A DNA stretch of 64,000 bases from Leptospira terpstrae serovar Hualin str. LT 11-33 = ATCC 700639 (GTDB lineage: Bacteria > Spirochaetota > Leptospiria > Leptospirales > Leptospiraceae): positions 126,501 to 190,500 of the forward strand of contig NZ_AOGW02000018.1 of NCBI RefSeq assembly GCF_000332495.1, read 5' to 3'. Numbering within the stretch: position 1 is the stretch's first letter; each line of letters opens with the position of its first letter. The translations under genes and the position numbers were made by a program. A model generated the notes under the pieces. It had not been told where the DNA came from. It did no database searches and worked only from the letters and a program-made list of their open reading frames with translations. Shown piece after piece: positions 37,528-47,786 of the stretch.

Positions 37528-38085
37528 ATGTCCCAAACACTCCGTGACCAACTTTTCTTATGGATGAAAACCTACGTCTATCGCTATTCAGAAGCACCTT
37601 TTCGGTTGGCCAGTGGACTGGAATCCCACCACTATTTCAATTGTAAGGAAATCACCCTCCATCCAGAAAGACTAGCCGTTCTTGCCGAATGTTTTGTGGA
37701 AGAGATTATTCCCAAACTGGGGATTGAATTTCAAGCAGTCGGGGGATTGACTCTTGGAGCAGACCCATTGGCTTATTCCATTGCTTTATCCTACCAGAGA
37801 AAAGGGAAACTCGTTTACCCATTAGTTGTGAGAAAGGAAGCCAAAGGCCATGGAACTGGCCAACAAATTGAGGGCTTTTGGAGGGAAATAAAATCCTGTT
37901 TGGTAGTGGATGATGTAATTACTACTGGTGGTTCCACATTAAAAGCAGTCCAAGCTTTAAGAGAAGCTGGAATTTCTGTTACAAAGGGGATCTGTATTTT
38001 GAATCAAGAAGAAGGTGGCGCAGAAAACTTAGAAAAATCCGGTATTCAAATGGAATCAATCTTTCGTAAAAGTGAGTTTTTTTAA
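37528..38085 (+). CDS. pyrE: Orotate phosphoribosyltransferase
   Basis: A 185-residue PRTase. The PRPP motif VVDDVITTGGSTLKAV is intact, and ASGLESHHYFNCKEITLHPE matches the orotate-binding N-terminus. It makes OMP from orotate and PRPP in pyrimidine synthesis. I chose ATG 37528; GTG 37504 would add eight residues. The downstream membrane-protein gene starts in a TAATG junction, so the two are co-translated. Confidence 0.88.
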   Translation: MSQTLRDQLFLWMKTYVYRYSEAPFRLASGLESHHYFNCKEITLHPERLAVLAECFVEEIIPKLGIEFQAVGGLTLGADPLAYSIALSYQRKGKLVYPLVVRKEAKGHGTGQQIEGFWREIKSCLVVDDVITTGGSTLKAVQALREAGISVTKGICILNQEEGGAENLEKSGIQMESIFRKSEFF

Positions 38086-38837
38086 TGAGTACACAAAAAA
38101 CATTCCTATATGACGTAGCTTTATTTAGAAATAAATTATTAAAAAGAACTTGGGCAGTAATCTCACTGTTTGTGGTTTTTGTTTCATATAACAGCTTGCA
38201 AGTGCCACAAGCCGGTAGAATGCAATTTTTTACAATTTTTATTCCATTATTAGCATTATTCTTTTGGTTTTTAAGAAAAAATTATTTAAAACAAATAGAA
38301 ATTTTATCATCGGGAAAAATTGAAATTGATGGTGGTTCACTCAAACAATTTGATTCCAACGGAAATTGTGCAACAATCCGGATTAAAGATTTAGAGCAGA
38401 TTGTGACAGATAAGTTCCGTGGATATAACCGTATAGTTTTGGAAACCAAAGAAAAAATTCACCCAATAGTGAATATTGGAAACCAGGATGAGTTGGTAAC
38501 TTTTCTTGAGAAAGAAACAGGTCTAAAACGAATCACTGATCTCACTGAAGATAGGTTATGGAATATCAAAACTCCAATCTACTTTTTGCCAAGTATTTTG
38601 GTATTGATTGTTACCTACATCCCTGCTGTAAAAGAAAAATTTCCAATCCTTTCCAATGAGTTTTTAGGTTTGTTTTTTAACGTAAATTTGATCATTTACC
38701 TATTGTATTTGCCGGAAAAACAAAACCATACCATTAGCCAGTTTTCGTTAAAAAGACGGATGATTTTTATTAGTTTAGTCGTATTTTTCTTTCAGGTTTA
38801 TATTCAGTTGGACAAGTCAGGTTGGCTTAAAAATTAA
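38085..38837 (+). CDS. Membrane protein of unknown function
   Basis: A 250-residue protein that I do not recognise. Two helices near the N-terminus (about residues 20-65) are followed by a soluble segment (about 70-150) with beta-rich, PH-like character (IEIDGGSLKQFDSNGNCATIRI) and then about three more helices. It overlaps pyrE by one base, so it should be expressed with it. Confidence 0.65.
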   Translation: MSTQKTFLYDVALFRNKLLKRTWAVISLFVVFVSYNSLQVPQAGRMQFFTIFIPLLALFFWFLRKNYLKQIEILSSGKIEIDGGSLKQFDSNGNCATIRIKDLEQIVTDKFRGYNRIVLETKEKIHPIVNIGNQDELVTFLEKETGLKRITDLTEDRLWNIKTPIYFLPSILVLIVTYIPAVKEKFPILSNEFLGLFFNVNLIIYLLYLPEKQNHTISQFSLKRRMIFISLVVFFFQVYIQLDKSGWLKN

Positions 38838-38839
38838 AT

Positions 38840-39748
38840 TTAGTTTTCTTGTTTTGAACCAACACTTTGCCTGAGCATATTTAATTTTGCTTGGGCATAT
38901 CTTCTTAGTTCTATCATTTCTGTAGAATATCTTTTTAAAAGATTGTCCTGTTCCATTCTATTCTCCATTAGTTGGAGAGTATCGCGAACATACTTTATAT
39001 CTTTTTCTTCTTTTAATTTGCCCGACTGAATTAATTTTTTTACTACATCAAATTCGTATTTTCTAAAGTGGACACGTAACAAAAACTCTGTAGAAAAATT
39101 TTCTTTTGCTTTGACCCAGTTTTGATCAATCTTTTCTTTGGGACCTTGTTCTTTTAGTTGATCTACGGCACGTTTTGTTGGATCTAAGTCACGAACCGAA
39201 GCCGCATTTGCTAACTCCTCCGCAGCATTGACTTCATCTTTAAAAATTTCTTGGAGTCTGTTTCTACGCCATTGGTCAGTGTATTCATAACTTTGAGCAG
39301 TTAACATTCTCTGAAATTCTTCGAGCATGACTGAAACATTGATTGAACGGCCAAGAGGAGTATTGTTGAATTCCTTTATTTTAGGGAATAGTTCTCTAGT
39401 GATTTGAAATGCAGATTTTCTTTTATAATTACTGGCTTCGTATAGTTTTTCTAGGGAGTCTTCGGAGTGTTTTTTTAGCTCGTTCAAAATGAACGGTTCT
39501 GCGAACACATAAGCATCCTCGCCATAGACAAATAAATTTGGATCAGGAGCTACTACAGAAACTATAAAAATATAATGACTATCCCTGAGGGCAGTCAGTA
39601 ACTTTCTTAGATCTTCTTCTGTTCTAGATAATTGAGATGACCAAACTCGTAAATGAGTATCAGAAGTAGGAATTTTCTCTCTAGATTCGAGATTTTCTTT
39701 TCGAATCATATCTGCGAGTTCCAAACAAACCTTGATACTGCCAGCCAT
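38840..39748 (-). CDS. Conserved hypothetical protein, mostly helical
   Basis: A 302-residue soluble protein without a domain I can name. It is rich in charged residues and predicted helical, especially after residue 165. It follows the ABC permease gene by 37 bp on the same strand and may belong to that operon. Confidence 0.6.
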   Translation of the reverse strand: MAGSIKVCLELADMIRKENLESREKIPTSDTHLRVWSSQLSRTEEDLRKLLTALRDSHYIFIVSVVAPDPNLFVYGEDAYVFAEPFILNELKKHSEDSLEKLYEASNYKRKSAFQITRELFPKIKEFNNTPLGRSINVSVMLEEFQRMLTAQSYEYTDQWRRNRLQEIFKDEVNAAEELANAASVRDLDPTKRAVDQLKEQGPKEKIDQNWVKAKENFSTEFLLRVHFRKYEFDVVKKLIQSGKLKEEKDIKYVRDTLQLMENRMEQDNLLKRYSTEMIELRRYAQAKLNMLRQSVGSKQEN

Positions 39749-39785
39749 GAATAGAAGTTACTAGTAGTGGTTTTTCGGTAAAGAA

Positions 39786-42245
39786 TTATTCATACTTCAA
39801 TTCTTTCGAAATTTGCATCTGTTTTAGAAAATAGAATGGTAATAAACAAATGGCAAATGTGATCACTGGGATCAATATCGGTAGTTTTACTACAAATGAG
39901 AGTGGGTATTGGAAATCAAGAATCCATCCGAAGGCATTTCGATTGATTCCAAAAATGACAATTGGAGATAAGATTAGGCTGTTCAGGATTCCAGAAAATA
40001 TTCCAAATGAAACTAGAAACAATGCTTGGCAATAAATCATTTTGAAAAGTTGGAATGAATCCATGCCAATTGCTTTTAATCCAGCTAACAGTTGTGACTT
40101 TTCTCTTATGAAATAGACCAGAGAGGTTGTGAGCGCAAGAATCGAAATGATCAGGGCAGATATCTTTAAAGTGTCTAAAATTGAAAACACTTTATTCATT
40201 CCTTCTAAGTACAATTTTTTTAAATCCGCTTGATCTATAAATTTTAAGTCATATGTATTTGCTATAGTTTGGAGTAGGGATCTGGTTTCTGTTTTCGATA
40301 GTTTCTCATTTTTTGTAATTCGAATTGAATTTAAGAACTTTATTTTGAAATTTTTATGGAAGTAACTATAATCCATCATAATGGTACCCCGTTCAGAAAA
40401 AAAGTGATCTTTTTCATCTTGGATTTTCATGGGTACACTTGAATTCAATTCTGTATTAATAAAGATGGTGTCACCTTTGCAGATCTGATCTAAAAAACAT
40501 AAGTTTTTAGAGACAATTAATTCGTTTTTATCATAATGATTTGAAAAGTTCAATACATGTAAGGTGTAATATTTTTTATTCACAATAAATTTTGAATCAA
40601 TGTAAAAAGGTTCTATTGTAGAGAAGTTAGAGTCCTTAGTCAGAGTCTCAAATAGGGAAACGGGCACACCAGGTTCCCCCGAGTTTAATTTCTTATCGTT
40701 TATCAAGGAATAGTCGGATTTGTTTTCTTCATCCACCCAGCGAACAAGGGATTGTTCATAACTTTCTGTTAAACTAGTGAGTGTGAGAACAAGAGAGGTT
40801 GATAACATGATAGTGGATGCGGTGAGTCCATGTTTCCATGGTTCGGCTTCGATTTCTTTTAACCCAATTTTAATACTTGGTAAAAATTGGAATTTTGAAA
40901 GGAATCTATCTAATTGGAAAATTAAGTAGGGTAAAGAGAGAAAGTTTAATAAAACAAATCCTATAATTACTAATCCAACACCTAACATGCCCGGAATCAC
41001 CTGTTTTGCTATGCTAACTAAACCGATTGCGATTCCAAGAAAAATGAAAATTATGGATAGGGCCATTGTATTTCGGTTGGAAAGTCCAAATAAAAAAATA
41101 GGTTTTTTTTCTTCCCTTTCGCGAATTAAATCTATAGGAAGAATTTTGAAAGTTTTATATGAATTATATGCAGAAGCCAATATGGACCCTATAACAGAAA
41201 TAAAAAATCCAAGAAAAATAATGAAAGCTGGGATATTCTGATAAGAATGGATTTGATTGGCATCGGTTATTGTATTAACGGTTGTTATAATATGTGTGTT
41301 CGCAATAAAAATCCCGAAAAGGATTCCTAGAAATCCACCTAGAGCTCCTATAGTAATGGCTTGTGTCAAAAACAATAAAAAATTGTGGGTTTTGTTTGAC
41401 CCTATTGATAACAGAATTCCAAATTCGCGTTTTCTAGATAAATAGAGCCCTGTAAACATATTGGAGACCATAAAAAAAGAAATTAAGACAGATACCAAGG
41501 AAACAATCGTTAGGTTGATTTTTAAAGAACCTAATACGATTCCTGCCCGATCCAATATTTCTTCCTTTGATTCATACGTCCAATCTTCGGTGTGAAGCTT
41601 GGGAATATTTGTAAAGTCAACACCATCTTTCTCTTGGACTAACCATATAGAAGTGATTTGTTTCTTTTGATTGCATAAAGATTGTAGTCTAGAAATATCC
41701 ATCACCAAAAAGATACCTTCTATAGGTAAAATATTGTAATGATCCTCTTTTAATGGAATTTCGTTATCGCAAATTGAGAGAAAAACTTCATTTTTATTGT
41801 TGCTTAGTCGATTAGCAAAAGCTTGGCTCAAAAAGTATTTAGGGATTTTTTTAGGTTTTTGTTTCGATGCGTCCAGTGAAGATGAAATTAAGATATCTTT
41901 TCCAATAACTGGGATACTTTGTATTTGATCTTTAGATACGGTGAGAGTGCCTTTAACTTGTAGTTCTGGTACCAAACGTATTTGATCATTTGTAATTAGT
42001 TCCAGTTTTTGTAGAATGTCTTCGTTTGCTCCTTGGTTTTGATTGTTTGCAACAAACCTTCCTATAAATTTTTCTGAAGAATATCCAATCATTTGGTCAA
42101 GAACACTTTGTTCTGCCCTGGATGCATTGATTTGCGTACTTACAAATAAAGCAATTCCTAAGCTAATTCCCGTAATGGACAATAAGGTTTTAGTGAGATT
42201 ATCTTTGAAATATCCGAATATAAAGGAATAATAAACAATTTTCAT
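39786..42245 (-). CDS. FtsX-like ABC transporter permease
   Basis: An 819-residue permease with two FtsX-type units: helix, large extracytoplasmic region, three helices, repeated. Typical FtsX segments include GLYLSRKREFGILLSIGS and YFIREKSQLLAGLKAIGMDS. Such duplicated permeases work with a MacB/LolD-type ATPase to extract lipoproteins or export peptides and lipids across the envelope. It overlaps the ATPase gene in an ATGA junction. The substrate is unknown. Confidence 0.8.
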   Translation of the reverse strand: MKIVYYSFIFGYFKDNLTKTLLSITGISLGIALFVSTQINASRAEQSVLDQMIGYSSEKFIGRFVANNQNQGANEDILQKLELITNDQIRLVPELQVKGTLTVSKDQIQSIPVIGKDILISSSLDASKQKPKKIPKYFLSQAFANRLSNNKNEVFLSICDNEIPLKEDHYNILPIEGIFLVMDISRLQSLCNQKKQITSIWLVQEKDGVDFTNIPKLHTEDWTYESKEEILDRAGIVLGSLKINLTIVSLVSVLISFFMVSNMFTGLYLSRKREFGILLSIGSNKTHNFLLFLTQAITIGALGGFLGILFGIFIANTHIITTVNTITDANQIHSYQNIPAFIIFLGFFISVIGSILASAYNSYKTFKILPIDLIREREEKKPIFLFGLSNRNTMALSIIFIFLGIAIGLVSIAKQVIPGMLGVGLVIIGFVLLNFLSLPYLIFQLDRFLSKFQFLPSIKIGLKEIEAEPWKHGLTASTIMLSTSLVLTLTSLTESYEQSLVRWVDEENKSDYSLINDKKLNSGEPGVPVSLFETLTKDSNFSTIEPFYIDSKFIVNKKYYTLHVLNFSNHYDKNELIVSKNLCFLDQICKGDTIFINTELNSSVPMKIQDEKDHFFSERGTIMMDYSYFHKNFKIKFLNSIRITKNEKLSKTETRSLLQTIANTYDLKFIDQADLKKLYLEGMNKVFSILDTLKISALIISILALTTSLVYFIREKSQLLAGLKAIGMDSFQLFKMIYCQALFLVSFGIFSGILNSLILSPIVIFGINRNAFGWILDFQYPLSFVVKLPILIPVITFAICLLPFYFLKQMQISKELKYE

Positions 42246-42946
42246 TTGGTTATTATTTTGCCATCTAACATTCGCAAGTTAATGTCGCCAGACTCTCCGA
42301 TCATCTCGTTGTGCGTAACAAGAAATACAGAAATATCCAATTCTCTGACACAACGATTGAATAATTGCATTACCATTTCGGAAGATCCAGAATCTAAATT
42401 TCCCGTTGGTTCATCTGCAAGGATTAGTTTAGGTTGGTGGATAATTGCCCTTGCAATTGATACCCTTTGTTTTTCACCGCCAGACATTTCTTTGGGAGTG
42501 AAATCTTTTCTGTGACTTAAGCCGACAAGTGAGAGTGCTTCCTTGGCCTTGGCTACTGCAATAGTTTTAGAAGTACCAGATAGATATAAAGGTAAAGAAA
42601 CATTGTCAATTGCTGAAAGATAAGGAAATAAATGGAAAAATTGAAATACGATCCCAATAGTTTTTCTTCGATAATGGGTAAGTTCGTTTTCACTGGCTCC
42701 AGAGAGTTTGTTTCCAAACACATTGATTTGCCCTGAATCTGCCGACTCTATCGCTGAGAGAATGTTAAGCAACGTTGATTTTCCGCTACCTGAGGGACCC
42801 ATCAAAGTTACGAGTTTTTTCTCTGCAATTTCGAATGAAATGTCATTTAAGACGGGAAAGGCAACATCACCTTGATAAAAGGTTTTGTTTACATGTTGGA
42901 TTTGAATGGCCGATTTTGAGACTGATTCTTTTTTTTCATGGTTCAC
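42242..42946 (-). CDS. LolD/MacB-type ABC transporter ATPase
   Basis: A 234-residue ATP-binding subunit. Walker A GPSGSGKST, signature MSGGEKQRVS and Walker B LILADEPTGNLD are all intact, with LolD-like sequence FQFFHLFPYLSAIDN at the Q-loop. I chose GTG 42946; in-frame ATG starts at 43027 and 43051 add an unconserved N-terminus and would overlap the divergent small gene at 43005. It drives the permease that overlaps its 3' end. Confidence 0.87.
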   Translation of the reverse strand: MNHEKKESVSKSAIQIQHVNKTFYQGDVAFPVLNDISFEIAEKKLVTLMGPSGSGKSTLLNILSAIESADSGQINVFGNKLSGASENELTHYRRKTIGIVFQFFHLFPYLSAIDNVSLPLYLSGTSKTIAVAKAKEALSLVGLSHRKDFTPKEMSGGEKQRVSIARAIIHQPKLILADEPTGNLDSGSSEMVMQLFNRCVRELDISVFLVTHNEMIGESGDINLRMLDGKIITK

Positions 42947-43004
42947 GAAAAATAACTTCCCATATATATGACAGTAGAGAATATCAAGATTAAGGTAAAA
43001 CTGA

Positions 43005-43289
43005 TTGATAGCACGAATATTTTTCATCCTACTTCTTTCAGTTTTAGTCATAGGAAAGTCACAATCATGGACTTCGATTGCGGAGTTTACCGAGTCTGGA
43101 GAAATTTTTTCATGTGAAAAAAATTTCGAAGAACCTCCAGGAGAAGAAGAGAATTTTCTTTATATTCCTTCACTTCCGGTATACATCTCAGTCTTTCAAT
43201 CCTATTCTTTTCTTATCTCTGCCTCTTTTGCTCCAAATACAATCTCCATTAAATTCCCGGATCGACGGGGACCTCCCAACTTTACATAA
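43005..43289 (+). CDS. Small putative secreted protein
   Basis: A 94-residue open frame starting at TTG 43005, about 9 bp after AAGG. ARIFFILLLSVLVIGKSQS looks like a signal peptide; the rest ends in FPDRRGPPNFT. It precedes the hydrogenase-like cluster by 38 bp. No family recognised. The start codon and absence of a domain make it uncertain. Confidence 0.45.
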   Translation: MIARIFFILLLSVLVIGKSQSWTSIAEFTESGEIFSCEKNFEEPPGEEENFLYIPSLPVYISVFQSYSFLISASFAPNTISIKFPDRRGPPNFT

Positions 43290-43327
43290 AACACTTATTT
43301 CTTTAAAATTTAATTTTTGAGGTAGTT

Positions 43328-45073
43328 ATGTTAGAAGATGAAAGAATTTCAATCTTCAGATCGATTCTAGTAGGAATATCTGCGCTTTCGCCACTTGGCA
43401 TATTCTTATTTTCTAATTATGATATTTTGTCTGTGGATTTTCCTATTTTGGTGGGACTAGTAATTCAAGCTTATATCGGTTTTTCATCGTTTATGTTGGT
43501 TCAGTCATATGAGCCAAAGGAAAAAAACAAAGTTACCGTTGGCTATATCATCTTTTGGTCAGCACTTGGTGTTTGTTATTTGTCGGGCAAGTCACTCATC
43601 CTTCCTATTGCTTTGGAAGTGACTTCTTTTTCTACCATACTGATTTACTCAGGAACAGAGTTTGGGAAAAAACAAATTGAAAGTTTGGGTTCCTTACTTT
43701 TGGCTTCGGGAATTTAAGCACTCTTTCTTTCCGCCTGGGTGATTTTACCTGATGGGGATAACGTTGGTATCATTTTACTTCTTGTTGGTTTGTTGATTAA
43801 ATCTGGCTTTTCTGGATTTCATTTGTGGATCCCTAAAGTGAATGAGGGTGGTCCTTCCCATGCCCTTGGTGCTTTTGCCGGTGTATTAGAAGTATTTCCG
43901 CTTTTACTTTTTTATCGTTATGTCCTTCCTAATCAATTGGATCCTATCATTTATCAAGTGTTATTTCCACTTGCGGCACTTGGAATCTTTTTTGGTGGTA
44001 TTACCAGTTTCTTTCATAAAGATCCAAAAATTTCATTGGCTTATAGTTCTGTGGAATCCATTAACTTTCTATGGTTGTGTTTGATCATAGCAGGTATGTT
44101 TCAATTCTCTGTTGATTCTGAACTTATGAATCTCAGTAATTCTTTTCGAATATTGTTTTTCTTAAGTTTATTTCACCATTCCTTCTCTAAAACATTTCAA
44201 TTGTTCTCAATCGGTATGGTGGCAAGACTAAAAAATTCAAGTTCTAGTGATGAGTTAAAGGGCATTGGTAGATTACTAGGAATCTCACCTTTGTTACTAG
44301 GAGCAGGTACTTTTAGTTATGCGGTCCTTCCTGGAACTCTAGGTTTTGTTTCTGAAGCTACATACTTTTATTTGAATGCTCGCATTTTGGATATGCCTAT
44401 TGGTCGTTCCGTTTTCCTTTTGCCTTCCATGATATTTATCTTCTTTGGAATTGTACTTGGTGGATTCACTCATATCAAATTGTTTATGAGTTTGTTCTTG
44501 TCTACTCCTGGAAAGGATATTAATATACAACCATTTGGAGCTCAAAAGAGAAGATGGGTTTCCATTTCATTGTTTAGTTTGGCATTAGTGATTTTTATCT
44601 TTCCTTTGGTTTTGCCATACTTTGTTCGTTTACCTATGTTAAGTCCTTTTGTTGATCCGCAACTAGTAGATTGGTTTTGGACATTATCAATAGTTTCTTA
44701 TATTACCATTGGTGCTGTATTTATTTTCCGTTTGTATGATCATTATCAATTGAAACGTTACGGAATTCCGAAAACAAAAAACTGGGATTGCGGAGGAGGT
44801 TACAGTGGTCATGAACTTTCTATACCATCCTCTGTTTTCTCTGAGCCGTTAAGGAATTCCCTCGGCCGGTATTTTTTAAATAAAACCGGTGAATCTAAAG
44901 TGGATTCATTTCTCATTAAAGGAATCACTTTGTTTTTTCGATTGGGTACGGGATTAATTTCAAAAACCAACCATCCTAAGGATGAAGATGTGAGTAAATA
45001 CCTGGCGATTTCCTCAATGTTTCTGATTTTTATTTTTTCACTGCTTATTTTGGGTGACTTTGGAGGTTTATAG
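43328..45073 (+). pseudogene. HyfB-like antiporter subunit, interrupted by an in-frame TAA
   Basis: The frame from ATG 43328 to TAG 45073 is continuous except for TAA at 43715-43717. Codons 1-129 hold the first membrane helices, including the E of LPIALEVTSFS. After the stop the same frame continues ALFLSAWVILPDG and then the conserved LIKSGFSGFHLWIPK, with the pump Lys and His. The C-terminal WDCGGGYSGHEL plus FSEPLR is typical of HyfB/HycC. One base change (for example TTA to TAA) explains the break, which falls in about helix 6. GTG 43739 could restart translation, giving two fragments. Other genes in the cluster are open. Sequencing error is the alternative. Confidence 0.78.
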
Positions 45074-45952
45074 ATGAATTCGTTTTTATATTATTTTTAT
45101 TTAGTTGTTCTTTTTGTAGTCATGCCTTTTCTATTAACGGGGATTATACGAAAAGTCCGTGCTTATGCGCAAGGAAGGCGTGGTCCAAAACTACTTCAGT
45201 TTTTTTGGGAAGTTGATAAATCGCTAAGAAAAAACCCGATTTCACACACAAACATTTCTGATTTTACACATTTGGCACCTAGGGTGGCTTTGTTTTCTGC
45301 TTTGATGATATGGAGTGTTGTTTTGTTTGAATGGGCACCATTCATACTCATTCCATTTTTCCTTGCTCTATACCGGTTCGCATACGTAAGTTTTGCGATG
45401 GAAGGAGCTTCTTCTTTTGGAGGGATGGCATCAGGAAGAGAGATCTTACTTTCCGTAATGGTCGAACCCACTTTTATTTTGATGATACTTGCAGCCCAGT
45501 CCCATATCGAAATTTCAGTGAGTCCTCAAGGGGCGCTAATTGGATTACTTTTTCTCTCCTTAGCCTTTATTGCAATCCTTGCAGAACTAGCCAAGCCTCC
45601 GTTTGATGATCCAAGAACTCATTTAGAGTTAACTATGGTTCATGAAGCTATGATTTTAGAAGCTTCAGGAAAACAGTTGGGAATCTTTGATTTAGCAAGT
45701 TCAATCAAACTTTCAACTCTACTAGTTTTTCTTGTAAAGTTGGCTCTCGAACATTCCAAGTTATTTAAAAATGAAGTTTTAGATAGTTTTGCAAGAGAGC
45801 TGATGATTGCACCGATGGTCATATTACTTGCAATTATTCTTGGGTTTTGGGAATCAAATAGTGTCCGAAGAAAATGGACTTGGATTCCTGAGTTTATGGG
45901 TTTGACGTTCATTGCGATTTTAATTTTAGGCACTTTGGTTAAATTGTCTTAA
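45074..45952 (+). CDS. HyfC/NuoH-like membrane subunit
   Basis: A 292-residue integral membrane protein of the complex I NuoH / hydrogenase-4 HyfC family. VRAYAQGRRGPKLLQ is the quinone-cavity or arm-facing motif, and AELAKPPFDDPRTHLELTMVHEAM is the highly conserved helix and loop that joins the membrane arm to the peripheral arm. Both are intact. It starts directly after the HyfB stop codon. Confidence 0.88.
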   Translation: MNSFLYYFYLVVLFVVMPFLLTGIIRKVRAYAQGRRGPKLLQFFWEVDKSLRKNPISHTNISDFTHLAPRVALFSALMIWSVVLFEWAPFILIPFFLALYRFAYVSFAMEGASSFGGMASGREILLSVMVEPTFILMILAAQSHIEISVSPQGALIGLLFLSLAFIAILAELAKPPFDDPRTHLELTMVHEAMILEASGKQLGIFDLASSIKLSTLLVFLVKLALEHSKLFKNEVLDSFARELMIAPMVILLAIILGFWESNSVRRKWTWIPEFMGLTFIAILILGTLVKLS

Positions 45953-45960
45953 GGGTTATT

Positions 45961-46572
45961 ATGATATACGATTTTATCTATTTATTATTATTACTCACCG
46001 GTGTTGTTGTTTTGGTAGAAAACCGGTTGAGTCGGATTATCTTTTTCCTCAGCGCACAGGGGTTCCTTTTGGTATTCCCTGTTTTGCAAACACACGAAGG
46101 AGATTGGAAACACGCCATTTCCTTGATTGTAATGGTCGTTTTGTTCAAAGGAATTCTCACTCCTTGGGTATTGAATTGGACAGCTAACAAATCTAAGATG
46201 AATGAAAGTACAGCACCCCGTTTTGGTTACCTCGCGACCTTATTGTTTATGGTGCTTGGGTTAGTACTTGCGGTTAAAATTACAGAAGGAGTGTCGGTTC
46301 TTTCCATACCAGTCCATAAAATTGGGCTTATTTATGTAATATTACTCGTGTATGTCGGTATCCTCTGCTTTGTTGTTAGGCGAAACTGGCTTGCGCTCAT
46401 TGCTGGATTTTGTGTTTTTGAAAATGGAATTTTTGTTTTAACTATGGTATTGGACAAAGGCCTTCCTGTAGGACTTGAATTTGGATCCTTTCTGGATGCT
46501 ATCCTTGTTATTGTTTCAGGAGGAATTTTACAACTCTCTCCTCATATGCATACAAAGGAGAGAAAACTATGA
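45961..46572 (+). CDS. HyfE-like membrane subunit
   Basis: A 203-residue hydrophobic protein with about six helices, of the HyfE family (distantly NuoK-like). ENRLSRIIFFLSAQGFLLVFP and FENGIFVLTMVLDKG fit the family's two conserved blocks. It overlaps the next gene by 4 bp. Confidence 0.82.
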   Translation: MIYDFIYLLLLLTGVVVLVENRLSRIIFFLSAQGFLLVFPVLQTHEGDWKHAISLIVMVVLFKGILTPWVLNWTANKSKMNESTAPRFGYLATLLFMVLGLVLAVKITEGVSVLSIPVHKIGLIYVILLVYVGILCFVVRRNWLALIAGFCVFENGIFVLTMVLDKGLPVGLEFGSFLDAILVIVSGGILQLSPHMHTKERKL

Positions 46573-47786
46573 TGGCAGAGCTGTTTTATTTTTCGGGAGT
46601 TTTGGCATTTGTCGTTATCTTTTTGGTTTCCGTTTTGGCTCCAACAAAAGGACAAACTCGCATTTGGTTGTGGAGTATATTGAAGATTGGATTTTTTGGT
46701 TCTTTATTTTACTCCTGGTTTACTGATAATATCGTTCTTAAGTGGATTTTAATTGAAGCATCAACGCTTTTTGGTGCTTTGTTAATTTCATCTAGTGGAA
46801 CCGAACGTTCATTTCATGTGGGTTGGAAATTTTTATTAATCAACTCCTATGCACTTGGACTTGCATTTTTAGGAATTGTAATTCTTTTATTTGCTTCCAC
46901 ACCGTTGGAAAATTTAGATTTTAATTCCCTAAAGCAAGGGTTAGTGGGTCAAAGTGGACTTTTGATTGAAACAGGAATCCTTCTTACTGTTTACGGTTAT
47001 AGTGGAAAGTTAGGTCTTGTTCCCAATCACTTTTGGGTGGGAGATACTTATGCCGAGAGTCCGAGTCAAATTTCTTCGCTCATAGCCTCTTTTGTGCCGG
47101 TAAGTGTAGTTCTTGCTTTACGTCCCTTAATTCAACTCGAACGGGAAATCAATCCGCACATGATCAATGCTGCCAATGGAATTCTTTTTATTGGTGTACT
47201 TACTATCCTGTATTCTACCTTAATTCTTTTTTCACGAGAAGACATTCGAAGAATATCGGCGAAGGTTGCTCTCTTTCATACAGGTATGTTGACCTTGTTT
47301 TTGTGGTTAGATGTATCCGATGATGTATTCTACTTTCTTTTAACAACAACGGTTCTCGTGAAACTTTTGATTTTTTTATCAATGGGAATTTTACGAATGG
47401 ATGCCGGAAAAAGAAATATCTCTCAAATACTAGAAAGAACCTCACTAAGTCATAAAGCATTGTATATGTATTTATTAGCACTACTTGTCGCATTTGTATT
47501 TCCTTTATCCCCCGTTTTTGTTTTAGATTTAAAAGTCATTGAGATTGCTATCAAACAAAAAATGTTTCTACTGTTTTTGTTTCCCATTGCGGGTGCGATA
47601 TTTTTCTTTATTGCACTAAACAAAGTATTACCTCTGGTTCGATTGCCTAATAGGAATTTTGAACCAGGCGTATACGGAATATTACAAACAAGATTAGTAT
47701 TCTTTTGGTTTAGTTTTTTATTCACCGTATTCGTTGGAACTTACGGTTTAACTTATCTGATGGCAGAACATATATGGAAAAGATAA
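46569..47786 (+). CDS. HyfF-like antiporter-type subunit
   Basis: A 405-residue Mrp/NuoL-type subunit. WILIEASTLFGALLI holds the conserved Glu, and SGKLGLVPNHFWVGDTYAESPSQISSL the Lys and the broken-helix segment. Charges needed for proton translocation therefore look preserved. ATG 46569 or 46572 may be used. It overlaps the large-subunit gene by 13 bp. Confidence 0.85.
   Translation: MMAELFYFSGVLAFVVIFLVSVLAPTKGQTRIWLWSILKIGFFGSLFYSWFTDNIVLKWILIEASTLFGALLISSSGTERSFHVGWKFLLINSYALGLAFLGIVILLFASTPLENLDFNSLKQGLVGQSGLLIETGILLTVYGYSGKLGLVPNHFWVGDTYAESPSQISSLIASFVPVSVVLALRPLIQLEREINPHMINAANGILFIGVLTILYSTLILFSREDIRRISAKVALFHTGMLTLFLWLDVSDDVFYFLLTTTVLVKLLIFLSMGILRMDAGKRNISQILERTSLSHKALYMYLLALLVAFVFPLSPVFVLDLKVIEIAIKQKMFLLFLFPIAGAIFFFIALNKVLPLVRLPNRNFEPGVYGILQTRLVFFWFSFLFTVFVGTYGLTYLMAEHIWKR

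Noticed and set aside
43078..43320. 80-residue open frame overlapping the small secreted protein gene
   Set aside because: It lacks a signal peptide at its start and overlaps the better frame at 43005.
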